From: CAMCXE01 sp046347475
GTDB taxonomy: Bacteria; Pseudomonadota; Gammaproteobacteria; Pseudomonadales; Cellvibrionaceae
Assembly (NCBI GenBank): GCA_046347475.1
Contig: JAXMGD010000002.1
Location: forward strand, 248,001-312,000
Length of the DNA stretch: 64,000 bases
Direction of reading: 5' to 3'
Shown: piece by piece, positions 36,078 through 45,983 of the stretch
Layout of the letters: the number at the start of each line of letters is the position of its first letter
Position numbering within the stretch: position 1 is the stretch's first letter
Program-made: the position numbers and the translations under genes
Notes under the pieces: generated by a model
What the model saw: only the letters and a program-made list of their open reading frames with translations
The model's database searches: none
Told to the model about the DNA's origin: nothing

Positions 36078-36371
36078 ATGCCGTTTTATGAGTACCAATG
36101 TACCGCCTGCCACCACGAGCTAGAAGCGCTGCAAAAATTAAGTGATGCACCGCTCAGCCTGTGCCCAGCGTGCAATACCAACACATTAGTGAAAAAAGTA
36201 TCCGCGCCGGGATTTCGCCTAGCCGGTGGCGGTTGGTACGAAACAGACTACAAATCAGGCAATAAAAAGAATTTAGTAGATAAAGGCGAGAGCGGAACAT
36301 CCGCCAGCAGCGAGAAACCGCCAGCCGCCGCGAAAGAGTCCGCACCTGCGGCCTCTGCTAACAAAGAATAA
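36078..36371 (+). CDS. FmdB-family zinc ribbon protein
   Basis: A 97-residue protein starting MPFYEYQCTACHHELEALQ at ATG 36078, with GAGG 8 nt upstream. The frame opens earlier (36030), but the FmdB motif defines the start. Two CxxC knuckles (CTAC and CPAC) form a zinc ribbon, followed by the GGGWYETDYKSG segment and an Ala/Ser/Glu-rich disordered tail. FmdB-like regulators are commonly found just upstream of aspS in gammaproteobacteria, as here (23 nt gap). The molecular role is poorly known. Confidence 0.9.
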   Translation: MPFYEYQCTACHHELEALQKLSDAPLSLCPACNTNTLVKKVSAPGFRLAGGGWYETDYKSGNKKNLVDKGESGTSASSEKPPAAAKESAPAASANKE

Positions 36372-36394
36372 ACTCCATCGAATAGGTACAGACC

Positions 36395-38167
36395 ATGCGC
36401 AGCGTTTATTGTGGGGCCCTTCGGGCCGCCGATATAGATAAAGAAGTCCAGTTATGTGGTTGGGTGGATACCCGCCGCGATCACGGTGGTGTCATTTTTA
36501 TCGACCTGCGCGACCGCGACGGTATTGTACAGGTGGTATTTGACCCGGACGCGAATAGCAGTTTTGAACTGGCCAATCGCGTTCGCTCGGAATTCGTCTT
36601 ACAGGTGCGCGGCAAAGTGCGCGCCCGCACGCCCAACACGGTCAATAAAAATATGGGCACCGGTGAAATTGAAGTCTATGGCCTTGAGCTGACTATATTA
36701 AATACCGCCGAAACACCGCCCTTCCCACTGGATGCTAGCAATGTGGGTGAAGATGTACGCCTGCGTTACCGCTACATCGATTTGCGCCGTAATCAAATGC
36801 AAAACAATTTGCGCTTCCGCTCGAAAGTCACCAACTTGATGCGCAATTATTTAGATGCCAATGGCTTTTTGGATATTGAAACCCCTATTCTGACCCGCGC
36901 CACTCCCGAAGGCGCGCGGGATTATTTGGTGCCTTCACGCACCCATGAGGGCAAATTTTTCGCATTGCCTCAATCGCCGCAACTCTTCAAACAACTTTTG
37001 ATGGTGGCCGGTTACGACCGTTACTACCAAATCGCCAAATGTTTTCGCGATGAAGATTTACGCGCGGATCGCCAGCCTGAATTCACTCAGATTGATATTG
37101 AAACCTCGTTTATGAACGAGGAGCAAATCATGGCTGTCACCGAGGGCATGATTCGCGATCTGTTCAGCAACCTCATTCAGGTGGATCTGGGCGTATTCCC
37201 GCGTATGCCCTTTTCTGAAGCCATGGAAAAATACGGCTCGGATAAACCGGATCTGCGTATTCCACTGCAGCTGGTGGAAATTAAAGACCTGATGGATGAG
37301 GTTGAATTTAAGGTGTTTGCAGGCCCCGCTAAAGATCCAAAAGGCCGTGTAACCGCGCTCAATGTACCCGGTGCCGGTGAAAAACTTTCCCGCAAGCAGA
37401 TCGACGATTACACCAAATTTGTCAGCATTTACGGCGCCAAAGGCCTTGCCTATATCAAAGTAAACGACATAAATGATTTAGAAGAAGGCTTGCAGTCGCC
37501 GATCGTTAAGCATTTACCGCCTCAGGTACGTCGCGAAATATTAAACCGCGTCAACGCACAAAATGGCGATATTATTTTCTTCGGCGCCGATAACGGCAAA
37601 GTGGTTTCGGAAGCCTTGGGTGCATTACGCTGTAAATTAGGTGCCGACTTAGACCTGTATACCTGTGAATGGGCACCTTTGTGGGTTGTGGATTTCCCCA
37701 TGTTCGAAGTCACCGAGCAAGGCTTAAGTGCCTGCCACCACCCCTTTACTTCACCTTCTTGCAGCATTGAAGAACTCAAAGCTAACCCAGCACCTGCCCT
37801 GTCACGCGCGTACGATATGGTATTAAATGGCACCGAACTCGGCGGCGGTTCCATTCGTATTCACGATCAAAATCTGCAGCAGGCCGTGTTTGAAATTCTC
37901 GGCATTGGCCCTGAGCAACAGCGCGAAAAATTTGGCTTCTTGCTCGATGCGCTTAAATTCGGTGCACCACCCCACGGTGGTTTGGCGTTCGGCTTGGATC
38001 GTCTCATTATGCTGATGACCAAATCCGAATCCATTCGCGATGTCATCGCCTTCCCGAAAACTCAGTCGGCGGCTTGTTTAATGACGGATGCACCGGGCTT
38101 AGTGGATACACTGCAACTGCGTGAGTTGCATATCAAAGTGAACACCAAAGAAACCAAGAGCGCTTAA
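36395..38167 (+). CDS. aspS: Aspartyl-tRNA synthetase AspS
   Basis: Charges tRNA-Asp (or also tRNA-Asn in organisms using the amidotransferase route). The 590-residue bacterial-type enzyme has an N-terminal OB-fold anticodon-binding domain, class II motif 2 in CFRDEDLRADRQPEFTQIDIE, a GAD insertion domain at about residues 290-420, and motif 3 GLAFGLDRLIMLM. Length is normal. It follows the FmdB gene and is closed by a bidirectional terminator. Confidence 0.98.
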   Translation: MRSVYCGALRAADIDKEVQLCGWVDTRRDHGGVIFIDLRDRDGIVQVVFDPDANSSFELANRVRSEFVLQVRGKVRARTPNTVNKNMGTGEIEVYGLELTILNTAETPPFPLDASNVGEDVRLRYRYIDLRRNQMQNNLRFRSKVTNLMRNYLDANGFLDIETPILTRATPEGARDYLVPSRTHEGKFFALPQSPQLFKQLLMVAGYDRYYQIAKCFRDEDLRADRQPEFTQIDIETSFMNEEQIMAVTEGMIRDLFSNLIQVDLGVFPRMPFSEAMEKYGSDKPDLRIPLQLVEIKDLMDEVEFKVFAGPAKDPKGRVTALNVPGAGEKLSRKQIDDYTKFVSIYGAKGLAYIKVNDINDLEEGLQSPIVKHLPPQVRREILNRVNAQNGDIIFFGADNGKVVSEALGALRCKLGADLDLYTCEWAPLWVVDFPMFEVTEQGLSACHHPFTSPSCSIEELKANPAPALSRAYDMVLNGTELGGGSIRIHDQNLQQAVFEILGIGPEQQREKFGFLLDALKFGAPPHGGLAFGLDRLIMLMTKSESIRDVIAFPKTQSAACLMTDAPGLVDTLQLRELHIKVNTKETKSA

Positions 38168-38176
38168 GCCCTTCAT

Positions 38177-38218
38177 AAAAAAATCCCCGCCACCTGCACA
38201 GGTCGCGGGGATTTTTTT
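38177..38218. terminator. Bidirectional terminator between aspS and hinT
   Basis: Stem AAAAAAATCCCCGC (38177-38190) and GCGGGGATTTTTTT (38205-38218) with a 14-nt loop. A/T runs on both sides serve aspS on plus and hinT on minus. Confidence 0.92.
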
Positions 38219-38234
38219 GCCTATTTGAAGGCCA

Positions 38235-38585
38235 TTATTCCCACATGTGCCCTTCGTGAAATTGCTTCTGGGCCATCAGATGCAAATGTAAATGAAACAC
38301 CGTTTGCCCTGCCCCAGCGCCATTGTTAACGATTAAACGAAAGGCCTCGTCCACGCCTTGTTGGCGCGCAATTTCCCCGGCGGCCCACATTAAATGGCCG
38401 AGAATGGCCTTATCCTCCGCGGTGGCGTCGGCCAAGCGCGGGATGGGCTTGCGCGGGATAATCAGTAAGTGTACGGGCGCTTGTGGCGCTATGTCTTTAA
38501 CACACACGCACAGCTCATCTTGATAAATAAATTGGCTGGGAATTTCACCGTCGATAATACGGCTGAAAATAGTTTTTTCGCTCAT
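38235..38585 (-). CDS. hinT: HinT-type HIT purine nucleoside phosphoramidase
   Basis: A 116-residue histidine-triad protein of the HinT branch, which hydrolyses AMP-lysine and other nucleoside phosphoramidates. It shows IFSRIIDGEIPS at the N-terminus, HLLIIPRKPI in the centre, and the triad TVFHLHLHLMA near the C-terminus. Length matches HinT (about 115-120). The aspS-hinT terminator lies directly downstream. Confidence 0.93.
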   Translation of the reverse strand: MSEKTIFSRIIDGEIPSQFIYQDELCVCVKDIAPQAPVHLLIIPRKPIPRLADATAEDKAILGHLMWAAGEIARQQGVDEAFRLIVNNGAGAGQTVFHLHLHLMAQKQFHEGHMWE

Positions 38586-38869
38586 AGCATGACCTTATTG
38601 AGTTAAAAATGTTTGTTAGCCGGGCAGCCTTAATTTCGACGGGATAAAAACGCTCACACGCATACTGGGCAGAGCAAGGACACATCCGATAAACACACTC
38701 CGTTTTGCCTGCCCGCACCATTCAAAGCTTAAACCCTTGGCGATTGACGCTAACACGCGCGGCCCTTTTAGAAAAAGTAAAACCTGGCACTAAACAGAGG
38801 CTTCTTGTGCAGGGGCTTCTTATGCGATGAAACTCAGACAATATCGCGCGCATAACTGGCGCCCAGAGT

Positions 38870-39070
38870 TTAGGCTTTAGGCGTAAGCGCCTCTTTTTCA
38901 TCAAGGCTAATTTGGCGCGCTTCTGATTCGAGCATGACGGGAATGCCATCGCGTACCGGATAAGCAAGGCCGCTGGCTAAACAGATTAATTCATTCGACT
39001 CAGCCAACCAGGTCAAAGGTGCTTTGCTAACGGGGCAGACTAAAATACTCAAGAGTTTTTTATCAATCAT
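38870..39070 (-). CDS. Trm112-family small protein (YcaR-like)
   Basis: A 66-residue protein with the Trm112/UPF0434 pattern: LLSILVCPVSKAPLTW, a central ELICLASGLAYPVRDGIPVML and an acidic-basic C-terminal tail. The zinc cysteines are reduced to two (Cys12 and Cys31), as in bacterial YcaR-type proteins. In E. coli the homologue lies with lpxK-kdsB, but here the neighbours are an M23 peptidase and hinT. Eukaryotic Trm112 activates methyltransferases. The bacterial role is unclear. Confidence 0.88.
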   Translation of the reverse strand: MIDKKLLSILVCPVSKAPLTWLAESNELICLASGLAYPVRDGIPVMLESEARQISLDEKEALTPKA

Positions 39071-39130
39071 ATATTCACACTCGTTTTGCCGCTTGAATGG
39101 ATGTCACTAGACTTTAGATGTCACTAGATT

Positions 39131-40006
39131 TTATTGAAATTCCGGCATGGGTTTGCCGCGCACCAAAGGCTCAGGGTCTATTTGCTGGTTGTGCCAGTTC
39201 ATCCGCCAGTCTAAGTGCGGGCCGGTAACGCGGCCGGTTTTACCGATGAGGCCAATTAAATCACCGTGCTGCACCCGCTGGCCCGCCTTCACTAACACCT
39301 GGCTTAAATGCATGCAGGTGGAGCTTAGCCCCAGGCCGTGATCAATAATGATGGTGCCGCCGGAATAAAATAAATCGGCCTCGGCTAAGGTGACCAAACC
39401 CGCCTGAGGTGCCAACACTTTAGCACCTACCGGGCCTGCTATATCGATTCCATAATGAGGCCGTTTGGGCACGCCATTAAATATACGCTGGCTGCCGTAA
39501 ACACCGCTAATAGGGCCTTTGGCTGGCCAACTAAAGGGCTGTAACGCCGCAGGCGCGGCATCGCGGCGGGCGCGTGCGGCGGCAATTAATTTAGCTTCGC
39601 GGGCAATGCGCGCCGTTTGGGCAGGATCAGGGTTTACGTATTTTTCTTCCACACCATTTACACGCTGCAGATTGTACTGGCGCTGAGTAATGTGCAGGGA
39701 TTGTTGCCAGCGTTGCTTGTTTAGCGCCACATGAATATCCAGGGAGCTGGGGGCATCGCGATCAAGCCCAATTAAAAAGCGGCCGTCGGGCAGAATAACA
39801 GGGGTTTGGCCGAACACTTCTACCTTAGCACCTGCCGGAGCTTTACCTCTGAGTAATTCGCCCTGCTGCCAGAGGCCGCTAATTTCCACCGGGCCTATGT
39901 TGATCGACTCAGGGGTTGGTGCGGCGTTGGTGCTGCCTGGAAAGCTGGCCCAGCTGCTGAATACCACAAGGAGCACGCACAAAACCGGCTTTAAAATGGT
40001 TGCCAT
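39131..40006 (-). CDS. Secreted M23-family metallopeptidase
   Basis: A 291-residue exported protein with a signal peptide (residues 1-28, cleavage near TNAAP), a beta-rich N-terminal region (about 32-110), and an M23/LytM zinc peptidase domain (about 160-285). Zinc ligands are His and Asp in HYGIDIAG and His in HLDWRM. HLSQV gives the catalytic His. All are present, so it should be an active peptidoglycan endopeptidase. Followed 60 nt later by the Trm112-like gene. Confidence 0.92.
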   Translation of the reverse strand: MATILKPVLCVLLVVFSSWASFPGSTNAAPTPESINIGPVEISGLWQQGELLRGKAPAGAKVEVFGQTPVILPDGRFLIGLDRDAPSSLDIHVALNKQRWQQSLHITQRQYNLQRVNGVEEKYVNPDPAQTARIAREAKLIAAARARRDAAPAALQPFSWPAKGPISGVYGSQRIFNGVPKRPHYGIDIAGPVGAKVLAPQAGLVTLAEADLFYSGGTIIIDHGLGLSSTCMHLSQVLVKAGQRVQHGDLIGLIGKTGRVTGPHLDWRMNWHNQQIDPEPLVRGKPMPEFQ

Positions 40007-40078
40007 TGCAAATACCCGCTGCAGCTAATGGATATTAAATTGTGTTGCACTCTTAACACCAAATTTAAGAGCACTGCA

Positions 40079-42001
40079 TTATTCCCCTTTGAGATTTTCC
40101 AATTCATCCCAACGCTGATAAGCCACTTGCAGCGCGGCTTCTTTATCAGCAATTTGTTGGCTGGCTGCAGCTATGGCCTCGGGCGAGCGGTTGTAAAATT
40201 CCGGCTGCGCCATTTGGTTGGATAATTCCAGCAGCTCTGCTTCCCATTGTTCAATCTGCGCTGGCAGGGCATCTAATTCCCGCTGCAATTTATAACTTAA
40301 TTTACTGGCGGATTTTTTAGCTGCAGGCTCCAGGGTTTTTACCTGAGCCGTCGCCTCAGCACTGGGGGCAGGCGTGGAAGTTGGCGCGGGTTTAACGGGC
40401 GCGCGACTGGTATCGGCCCATTTACCCCCCTGGCGCTGCCAATCTTGATAGCCGCCCACATAATCCACTAATTTGCCATCCCCCTCAAAGCCTAGGGTTG
40501 AGGTGACGACATTGTCTAAGAATTCCCGGTCGTGGCTTACCAGTAAGAGCGTACCCTTGTAATCCACTAATAATTCTTCCAATAACTCTAAAGTCTCGGC
40601 ATCCAAATCGTTGGTAGGTTCGTCCATGATTAATACGTTGGCGGGTTTACTGAATAATTTCGCCAATAAAATGCGGTTGCGCTCACCACCGGATAAGGCC
40701 CGAATAGGCGTGCGGGCGCGCTCACCGGTGAACATAAAATCGCTTAAATAACTGATGCAGTGGCGGTTTTGGCCGTTGATTTCGATAAAATCGCGTCCCT
40801 CAGCGACGTTGTCTATGGCGCTTTTATCCAGGTCTAACTGGTCGCGCAACTGATCAAAATAAGCCACCGAGCGATTGGTACCGAGTTTTATTTCCCCGCT
40901 GGTGGGGGTTAATTCTTCGGTGATCAGCTTTAAAAAGGTACTTTTACCCACGCCATTAGGGCCGATTAAACCCACTTTATCGCCCCGCGTGATAACGCCG
41001 GAATAGCGGTCAATTAACGGCTTATCGCCATAGGAAAAACAGACCTGATTAAATTCCGCCACCAATTTGCCGGAATTGCCCTCGTTTTGCAGCGCCATTT
41101 TTACCGTGCCCAATTGAGCCCGGCGCTCGGCGCGCTCTTGGCGCATGGCTTTGAGGGCGCGCACGCGGCCTTCGTTGCGCGTACGGCGCGCTTTAATACC
41201 CTGGCGAATCCAAATTTCTTCCTTCGCTAGGCGCTTATCAAATTCGGCATTGTGTTTTTCTTCCTCCGCTAGTTGGCGCTCGCGAAAGGCGAGAAAATCA
41301 GTGTAATTGCCATCCCATATGGCGAGCTTGCCGCGATCTAATTCGCCGATCCGGTTGGCCACCGCGCGCAAAAACGCTCGGTCGTGGGTGATAAATACCA
41401 CGGCACCGGCAAACTGTTTTATTTCCGCTTCCAGCCATTCAATGGCTTTAATGTCTAAATGGTTGGTGGGCTCGTCCAATAAAAGAACATCCGGCTGACA
41501 CACCAGGGCACGCGCCAATGCCACCCGGCGGCGCCATCCACCGGAGAGGTCCGCCAGGCGATCCTGGGCGTTTAGCTCCAGGCGGCTGAGCACCTGTTCA
41601 ATACGATTTTGCAGGCTCCAGCCATCCACCGCTTCAATGCGGCTTTGCAATTGCGCCAACAGGTTAAGATCGGTATCGGGGGCTTCAATACAGCGTTGAT
41701 ACTGGGCGAGGTCTTGCCCCAGTTGGGCAAGCCCGGAGGCGACAAAATCCAACACGCGCTCGTCATTGGCCTCCGGTAGGTCTTGGCTCAGGCCCGCCAC
41801 CTTAACGGCGGTGTCCAACCAACGGCTGCCGCCGTCGCTCTCCACAAAGCCCTCAATCACTTTCAATAAAGTGGACTTACCCACCCCATTGCGGCCCACC
41901 AAACACAGGCGGTCGCCCTTATTTAACAGCAATTGGATTGAATCGAATAACACCTGCTGGCCATAGGCGAGCGATAGGTTATCGAGCTTAAGAAGCGGCA
42001 T
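40079..42001 (-). CDS. uup: ABC-F ATPase Uup
   Basis: Soluble ATPase with two ABC domains and no membrane part, of the ABC-F family acting on ribosomes. The 640 residues show Walker A GRNGVGKST and GPNGVGKST, signatures LSGGW and LSGGE, Walker B LLLDEPTNHLD and LIMDEPTNDLD, an arm/linker rich in Arg and Glu, and a C-terminal coiled-coil domain (about 560-635) diagnostic for Uup. It is divergent from slt with 163 nt between. Confidence 0.95.
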   Translation of the reverse strand: MPLLKLDNLSLAYGQQVLFDSIQLLLNKGDRLCLVGRNGVGKSTLLKVIEGFVESDGGSRWLDTAVKVAGLSQDLPEANDERVLDFVASGLAQLGQDLAQYQRCIEAPDTDLNLLAQLQSRIEAVDGWSLQNRIEQVLSRLELNAQDRLADLSGGWRRRVALARALVCQPDVLLLDEPTNHLDIKAIEWLEAEIKQFAGAVVFITHDRAFLRAVANRIGELDRGKLAIWDGNYTDFLAFRERQLAEEEKHNAEFDKRLAKEEIWIRQGIKARRTRNEGRVRALKAMRQERAERRAQLGTVKMALQNEGNSGKLVAEFNQVCFSYGDKPLIDRYSGVITRGDKVGLIGPNGVGKSTFLKLITEELTPTSGEIKLGTNRSVAYFDQLRDQLDLDKSAIDNVAEGRDFIEINGQNRHCISYLSDFMFTGERARTPIRALSGGERNRILLAKLFSKPANVLIMDEPTNDLDAETLELLEELLVDYKGTLLLVSHDREFLDNVVTSTLGFEGDGKLVDYVGGYQDWQRQGGKWADTSRAPVKPAPTSTPAPSAEATAQVKTLEPAAKKSASKLSYKLQRELDALPAQIEQWEAELLELSNQMAQPEFYNRSPEAIAAASQQIADKEAALQVAYQRWDELENLKGE

Positions 42002-42164
42002 AGGCGGCCTTTGGTAGGGTAAATAAGCCGCGCATCTTGCCGCAGACCGCCCTTAAAGGCCAGAAATGGGCTTAAATACTTGCGATTAAGCACTGCCTGG
42101 CCGAACCTTTTATGGCAGCATGTATCCTTAAGTCACCCGTGAGTGCCCGGAGTAACGACCCCCT

Positions 42165-44099
42165 ATGCGCCTGCCCCGTCTGTTTTGCTTGCTGATTACC
42201 AGCCTGTGCCTGAGCCTGCCTGCCCTGGCCGATGACGCTAGCGTGAACGCCCAGCGCCAACACTATCTGAAGGCCAAAGAGGCTCTGGATAAAAACCAAC
42301 TAGCTGTATTTAAGCAGCATTACAGCCAGCTAGGCGGCTACCCTCTGGTGCAATACCTGGATTATTTACGCCTGAAAGATCAGCTGGATAACCCCAACCT
42401 GCCGCAATTTGATGAATTCCTCTCCACCTACAAAGGCTCTTTATTAGCCGAACGCCTGCAGGCGAATTTGCTCAGCAGCCTGGCCGTCAATAAAAAGTGG
42501 CCGGAATTTATGCGCTACTACACGAGCGATTTTAATTCTGCCGAAATTCAATGCCACCTGATCAGCGCCAAAATCGCCAACGGCAACCCCGCCGCCCTGG
42601 ACGAAACCGCAAGCCTTTGGGATGTGGGCAAAGAGCAACCGGAGGCCTGTAATAATTTATTTAAACGCTGGCGGGCGGCGGGCAAGCTCAGCCAGGGCTT
42701 GGTGTGGAGCCGCTTTATTAAAGCGATGACTAATAAAAAGCCGGAGCTGGCCAAGCAGATGCAGCTGCTGATGGTGGAGCCCTATGCGGAGTACGCCAAA
42801 GTATTTTTGAAAGTGGACACACGCCCTGAGCTGTTAAAAAACCACCAGTTGTTTCTACAACAATCCCTGCCCATGCAGCAGATTATCGCCAATGGCATTA
42901 CCAAACTGGCCGGTAAAGACGCCAAAGAAGCGCTCAAACACTGGGAGCTGTATGAAGCTCAGCAATTGTTTGGCGATGATATGACCCGCGAAACCAAGCT
43001 CGCCATCCTGAAGCAACTGGTAAAACAGGGCTTCCCCGAAGCGGCCCAGCAGTTCATTAGCCAATCCTACGCCTTACGGGAAACCAGCCTAGTGGAGGAG
43101 CTGATTCGCGTCAGCCTTGAGAACATGGACTGGCTAAAGGTAAATGAAGGCATTTTGATGCTGCCCACAACGGCGCAAAAAACCGAGCGCTGGCAATACT
43201 GGCGGGCCCGCGCTCTGGATGAACTCAAACTCGAACAAGCGGATTTTGGCCCAACCATTAATGCCTATTCCGCCCTGGCGGAGAAACGCGGCTTTTACGG
43301 CTTTTTAGCCGCCGACATATTGCGCAAACACTACTCGCTGGAAGATAAATCCAAGCCTATGGATCAGGTAAGTTTTATGCGCGTGAATCAGCTGGACGGC
43401 ATTCGCAGGGCCAAAGAACTCTGGGCCATGGGCTATGAAGATGAATCCCGCGCGGAGTGGAACCACACCACCAAAAAATTGAGCGCCGATGAGCTGTACG
43501 CAGCGGGGGCGCTGGCCGAACAATGGGGCTGGTACGCCACCAGCATCCGCACCATGACCAAGGGCAACCTGTGGGATAACCTCACCAGCCGCTTTCCCCT
43601 CGCCTACGCCAATGAGGTTAAACGAGCGGCCCACAGCAATAATTTGCAACCCACCCTGGTATTTGCCATCGCCCGCCAAGAAAGCTCATTCGCCGCCGAT
43701 GCTAAATCCCCCGTCGGCGCGTTGGGCTTGATGCAATTAATGCCCACCACGGCCCAGGAAGTAGCCAAAAAGCAGGGCTACAGCCACAAAACCTCTGACC
43801 TATTAAACCCCAGCTACAACCTGCTCCTGGGTACATCGTTTTTAAACGACCTATTGGAGCGCTTTGACGGCAACCGTATTCTCGCCGCCGCCGCTTATAA
43901 CGCAGGCCCCGGCCGGGTGCGCCAATGGTTGGGGGAATCCCAGCAGCAGCGCCCGTTTGATGTGTGGATTGAAACCATTCCGTTTAACGAAACCCGCCAA
44001 TACGTGCAAAACGTACTGAGTTTCTCAGTGATATACGGCTACAGGCTTGGCCAACCGCAAAGCCTGGTCAGTCAAACGGAGGCAAAACAACGGTTGTGA
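42165..44099 (+). CDS. slt: Soluble lytic murein transglycosylase Slt
   Basis: Periplasmic transglycosylase that cleaves peptidoglycan with formation of 1,6-anhydroMurNAc. The 644 residues have a signal peptide (1-22, cut near ALADD), a long alpha-helical superhelical U-shaped domain (about 30-440), and a C-terminal lysozyme-like SLT domain with catalytic Glu in IARQESSFAADAKS, then GALGLMQLMPTTA and AAAYNAGPGRVRQW. This is the Slt70 plan. Downstream are the CheZ-like and EAL-HDOD genes. Confidence 0.95.
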   Translation: MRLPRLFCLLITSLCLSLPALADDASVNAQRQHYLKAKEALDKNQLAVFKQHYSQLGGYPLVQYLDYLRLKDQLDNPNLPQFDEFLSTYKGSLLAERLQANLLSSLAVNKKWPEFMRYYTSDFNSAEIQCHLISAKIANGNPAALDETASLWDVGKEQPEACNNLFKRWRAAGKLSQGLVWSRFIKAMTNKKPELAKQMQLLMVEPYAEYAKVFLKVDTRPELLKNHQLFLQQSLPMQQIIANGITKLAGKDAKEALKHWELYEAQQLFGDDMTRETKLAILKQLVKQGFPEAAQQFISQSYALRETSLVEELIRVSLENMDWLKVNEGILMLPTTAQKTERWQYWRARALDELKLEQADFGPTINAYSALAEKRGFYGFLAADILRKHYSLEDKSKPMDQVSFMRVNQLDGIRRAKELWAMGYEDESRAEWNHTTKKLSADELYAAGALAEQWGWYATSIRTMTKGNLWDNLTSRFPLAYANEVKRAAHSNNLQPTLVFAIARQESSFAADAKSPVGALGLMQLMPTTAQEVAKKQGYSHKTSDLLNPSYNLLLGTSFLNDLLERFDGNRILAAAAYNAGPGRVRQWLGESQQQRPFDVWIETIPFNETRQYVQNVLSFSVIYGYRLGQPQSLVSQTEAKQRL

Positions 44100-44151
44100 T
44101 CTATGCTTAAGCATGAACGGTAACCACCTACCTCATGCCCTAGGAGCACAC

Positions 44152-44715
44152 ATGGATTCGCAGAACGAGTGCAGCAGTATTGAGTCTTGGTCCCATGTGC
44201 GCGAAACCATCAATATGCTGTATTTGGCTGTCTGCCAAATCGAAGCCACCATGGCTGACAGCAATACCTCGGTGGACACACTCACCAATTCGTTTACCCT
44301 GCTGGCCAATCACACCAGTGAGGTGAGTGAGCAAATTCAGAACCTTACACAGCCGTCGGAATTAGAAGCCTTTAAAAAGGATATAGACAACACCGCGCAG
44401 GAAATGAAAACCAATATCAGCGCCTCCATTTGCGCCTTCCAATTTTATGATCGCGTCTGTCAACGGCTGGACCACGTCTCCCGCAGTTTAGAAAAAGTCT
44501 CCGCCGTCATGTCCTCCCGCGAAAGCCTGTGCCAGCCCGATGCCTGGCGCAAAATTCAATTAGACATAAAAAGCAGCTACACCATGGAAGCGGAGCGCTT
44601 GATGTTCGACTACATCATGCAAGGCGGCAGCGTTGCTGAAGCCTTACGCATATACCGCGAACAAATAGATGCCAGTGGCAATAAAAACAACGAAGATGAA
44701 ATTGAATTGTTTTAA
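44152..44715 (+). CDS. All-alpha protein with a CheZ-like DxxxQ motif
   Basis: A 187-residue protein from ATG 44152 (AGGAG 7 nt upstream), although the frame is open from 44047. It is predicted almost entirely helical and contains ICAFQFYDRVCQRLDHV, where D-R-V-C-Q fits the DxxxQ catalytic motif of the CheY phosphatase CheZ (in E. coli FQDLTGQ). The gene is 8 nt upstream of an EAL-HDOD gene, so the two form an operon. I infer a phospho-regulator phosphatase. Homology to CheZ is not proven and the family could be a separate signalling helper. Confidence 0.6.
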   Translation: MDSQNECSSIESWSHVRETINMLYLAVCQIEATMADSNTSVDTLTNSFTLLANHTSEVSEQIQNLTQPSELEAFKKDIDNTAQEMKTNISASICAFQFYDRVCQRLDHVSRSLEKVSAVMSSRESLCQPDAWRKIQLDIKSSYTMEAERLMFDYIMQGGSVAEALRIYREQIDASGNKNNEDEIELF

Positions 44716-44723
44716 TTTGCCCC

Positions 44724-45947
44724 ATGAGCCTTTCGCCTTTATTTGCCCGCCAGCCCATATTTACCGCCAAACTCGAGGTGGTGGGCTACGAGTTATTATT
44801 TCGCTCATCCCAACACAATCGCGCTGACTTTATCGACGGCGATAGCGCCAGCTCCCACGTACTGTTATACGCCTTTGGCGAGCACCGTATCAATGATGTG
44901 ATCGGCGAGAAAAAAGCCTTTATTAATTTCACCCGCAACCTTTTGCTCGGCGACCCACCGCTGCCACCAGAACAATTAGTTATTGAAATTCTCGAAGATA
45001 TCACCTGCGACAAATTGTTACTGGAGTCACTCAAGGAGAAAAAAAACCGAGGCTACGAATTTGCCTTGGATGATTTTGTATTAAATAAAGACAGCAACGC
45101 CTTGCTGCCGTTTGCCTCCACCATCAAGGTGGACGTATTAAATACCAGCGAGGAGGATATCAAGCGTATCATTCGCGCCGCCAAACCCTACTCCATCCGC
45201 CTGCTGGCCGAAAAAATAGAAACCCACGCCATGTTCAAACAGTGTGTAGACTTAGGGTTTGAATGGTTTCAGGGCTATTTTTTATCAAAACCTCAAATTG
45301 TTGAAGGCGTCAAAACCTCGGGCAATATGCAAGCCTTACTGCAATTGCTCGCCTCCTTGATGGCACCCGAGGTAAATATTGATACCGTCTGCGCCGCCAT
45401 CACCTCCGATGCGCGCCTAACCTATAAAATATTAAAACTCGCCAACGGTGCCAGCAAAAATCAGTCGGCCAAATTTGGCTCTATTCAGCAGGCCGTGTTA
45501 CTACTGGGCCTCAATGCAATCCGCAACTGGGCCACCTTATTATTACTCACCAGTAACGGCACAGAACCGCAAGAGATTTATACCCAAAGCTGCGCGCGCG
45601 CAAAGCTGTGTGAATTAATAGGCCAACAGATCGGCGATAAAACCTTTGCCGAAAACTGTTTTACCCTTGGCCTTTTATCCACCTTGGATATCTACCTGAA
45701 AATGCCCATTAAGGTTATTGCCCAGCAACTAAGCCTCTCAGATGAGATGCACACTGGCTTAATTAAACACACGGGCACACTCGGCCATGTACTAGCCATA
45801 AGCCTAGCAATTGAACAGCAACACTGGGCCAAGGTGACCCCCGCCGCCTCTCACTATAAAATTGCCGAGCGCACCCTCAGTGAATGTTACATTCAAGCCT
45901 ATCAATGGGCGAATTTGATTCAGGCGGATATTAAAGACCGACACTAA
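44724..45947 (+). CDS. EAL-HDOD signalling protein (YuxH type)
   Basis: A 407-residue protein with an N-terminal EAL-like domain (about 1-200: ARQPIFTAKLEVVGYELLFR, FALDDFVLN, IRLLAEKIET, WFQGYFLSKP) and a C-terminal HDOD domain (about 205-390: LTYKILKLANGAS, IQQAVLLLGLNAIRNWATLLLL). The EAL motif reads ELL and several surrounding residues differ from active phosphodiesterases, so it may bind rather than hydrolyse c-di-GMP. The DD and KVD residues are kept. Translationally close to the CheZ-like gene. Confidence 0.92.
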   Translation: MSLSPLFARQPIFTAKLEVVGYELLFRSSQHNRADFIDGDSASSHVLLYAFGEHRINDVIGEKKAFINFTRNLLLGDPPLPPEQLVIEILEDITCDKLLLESLKEKKNRGYEFALDDFVLNKDSNALLPFASTIKVDVLNTSEEDIKRIIRAAKPYSIRLLAEKIETHAMFKQCVDLGFEWFQGYFLSKPQIVEGVKTSGNMQALLQLLASLMAPEVNIDTVCAAITSDARLTYKILKLANGASKNQSAKFGSIQQAVLLLGLNAIRNWATLLLLTSNGTEPQEIYTQSCARAKLCELIGQQIGDKTFAENCFTLGLLSTLDIYLKMPIKVIAQQLSLSDEMHTGLIKHTGTLGHVLAISLAIEQQHWAKVTPAASHYKIAERTLSECYIQAYQWANLIQADIKDRH

Positions 45948-45983
45948 TATCGCCTGATGATTAATTCGGCGACAAAAGAAATC

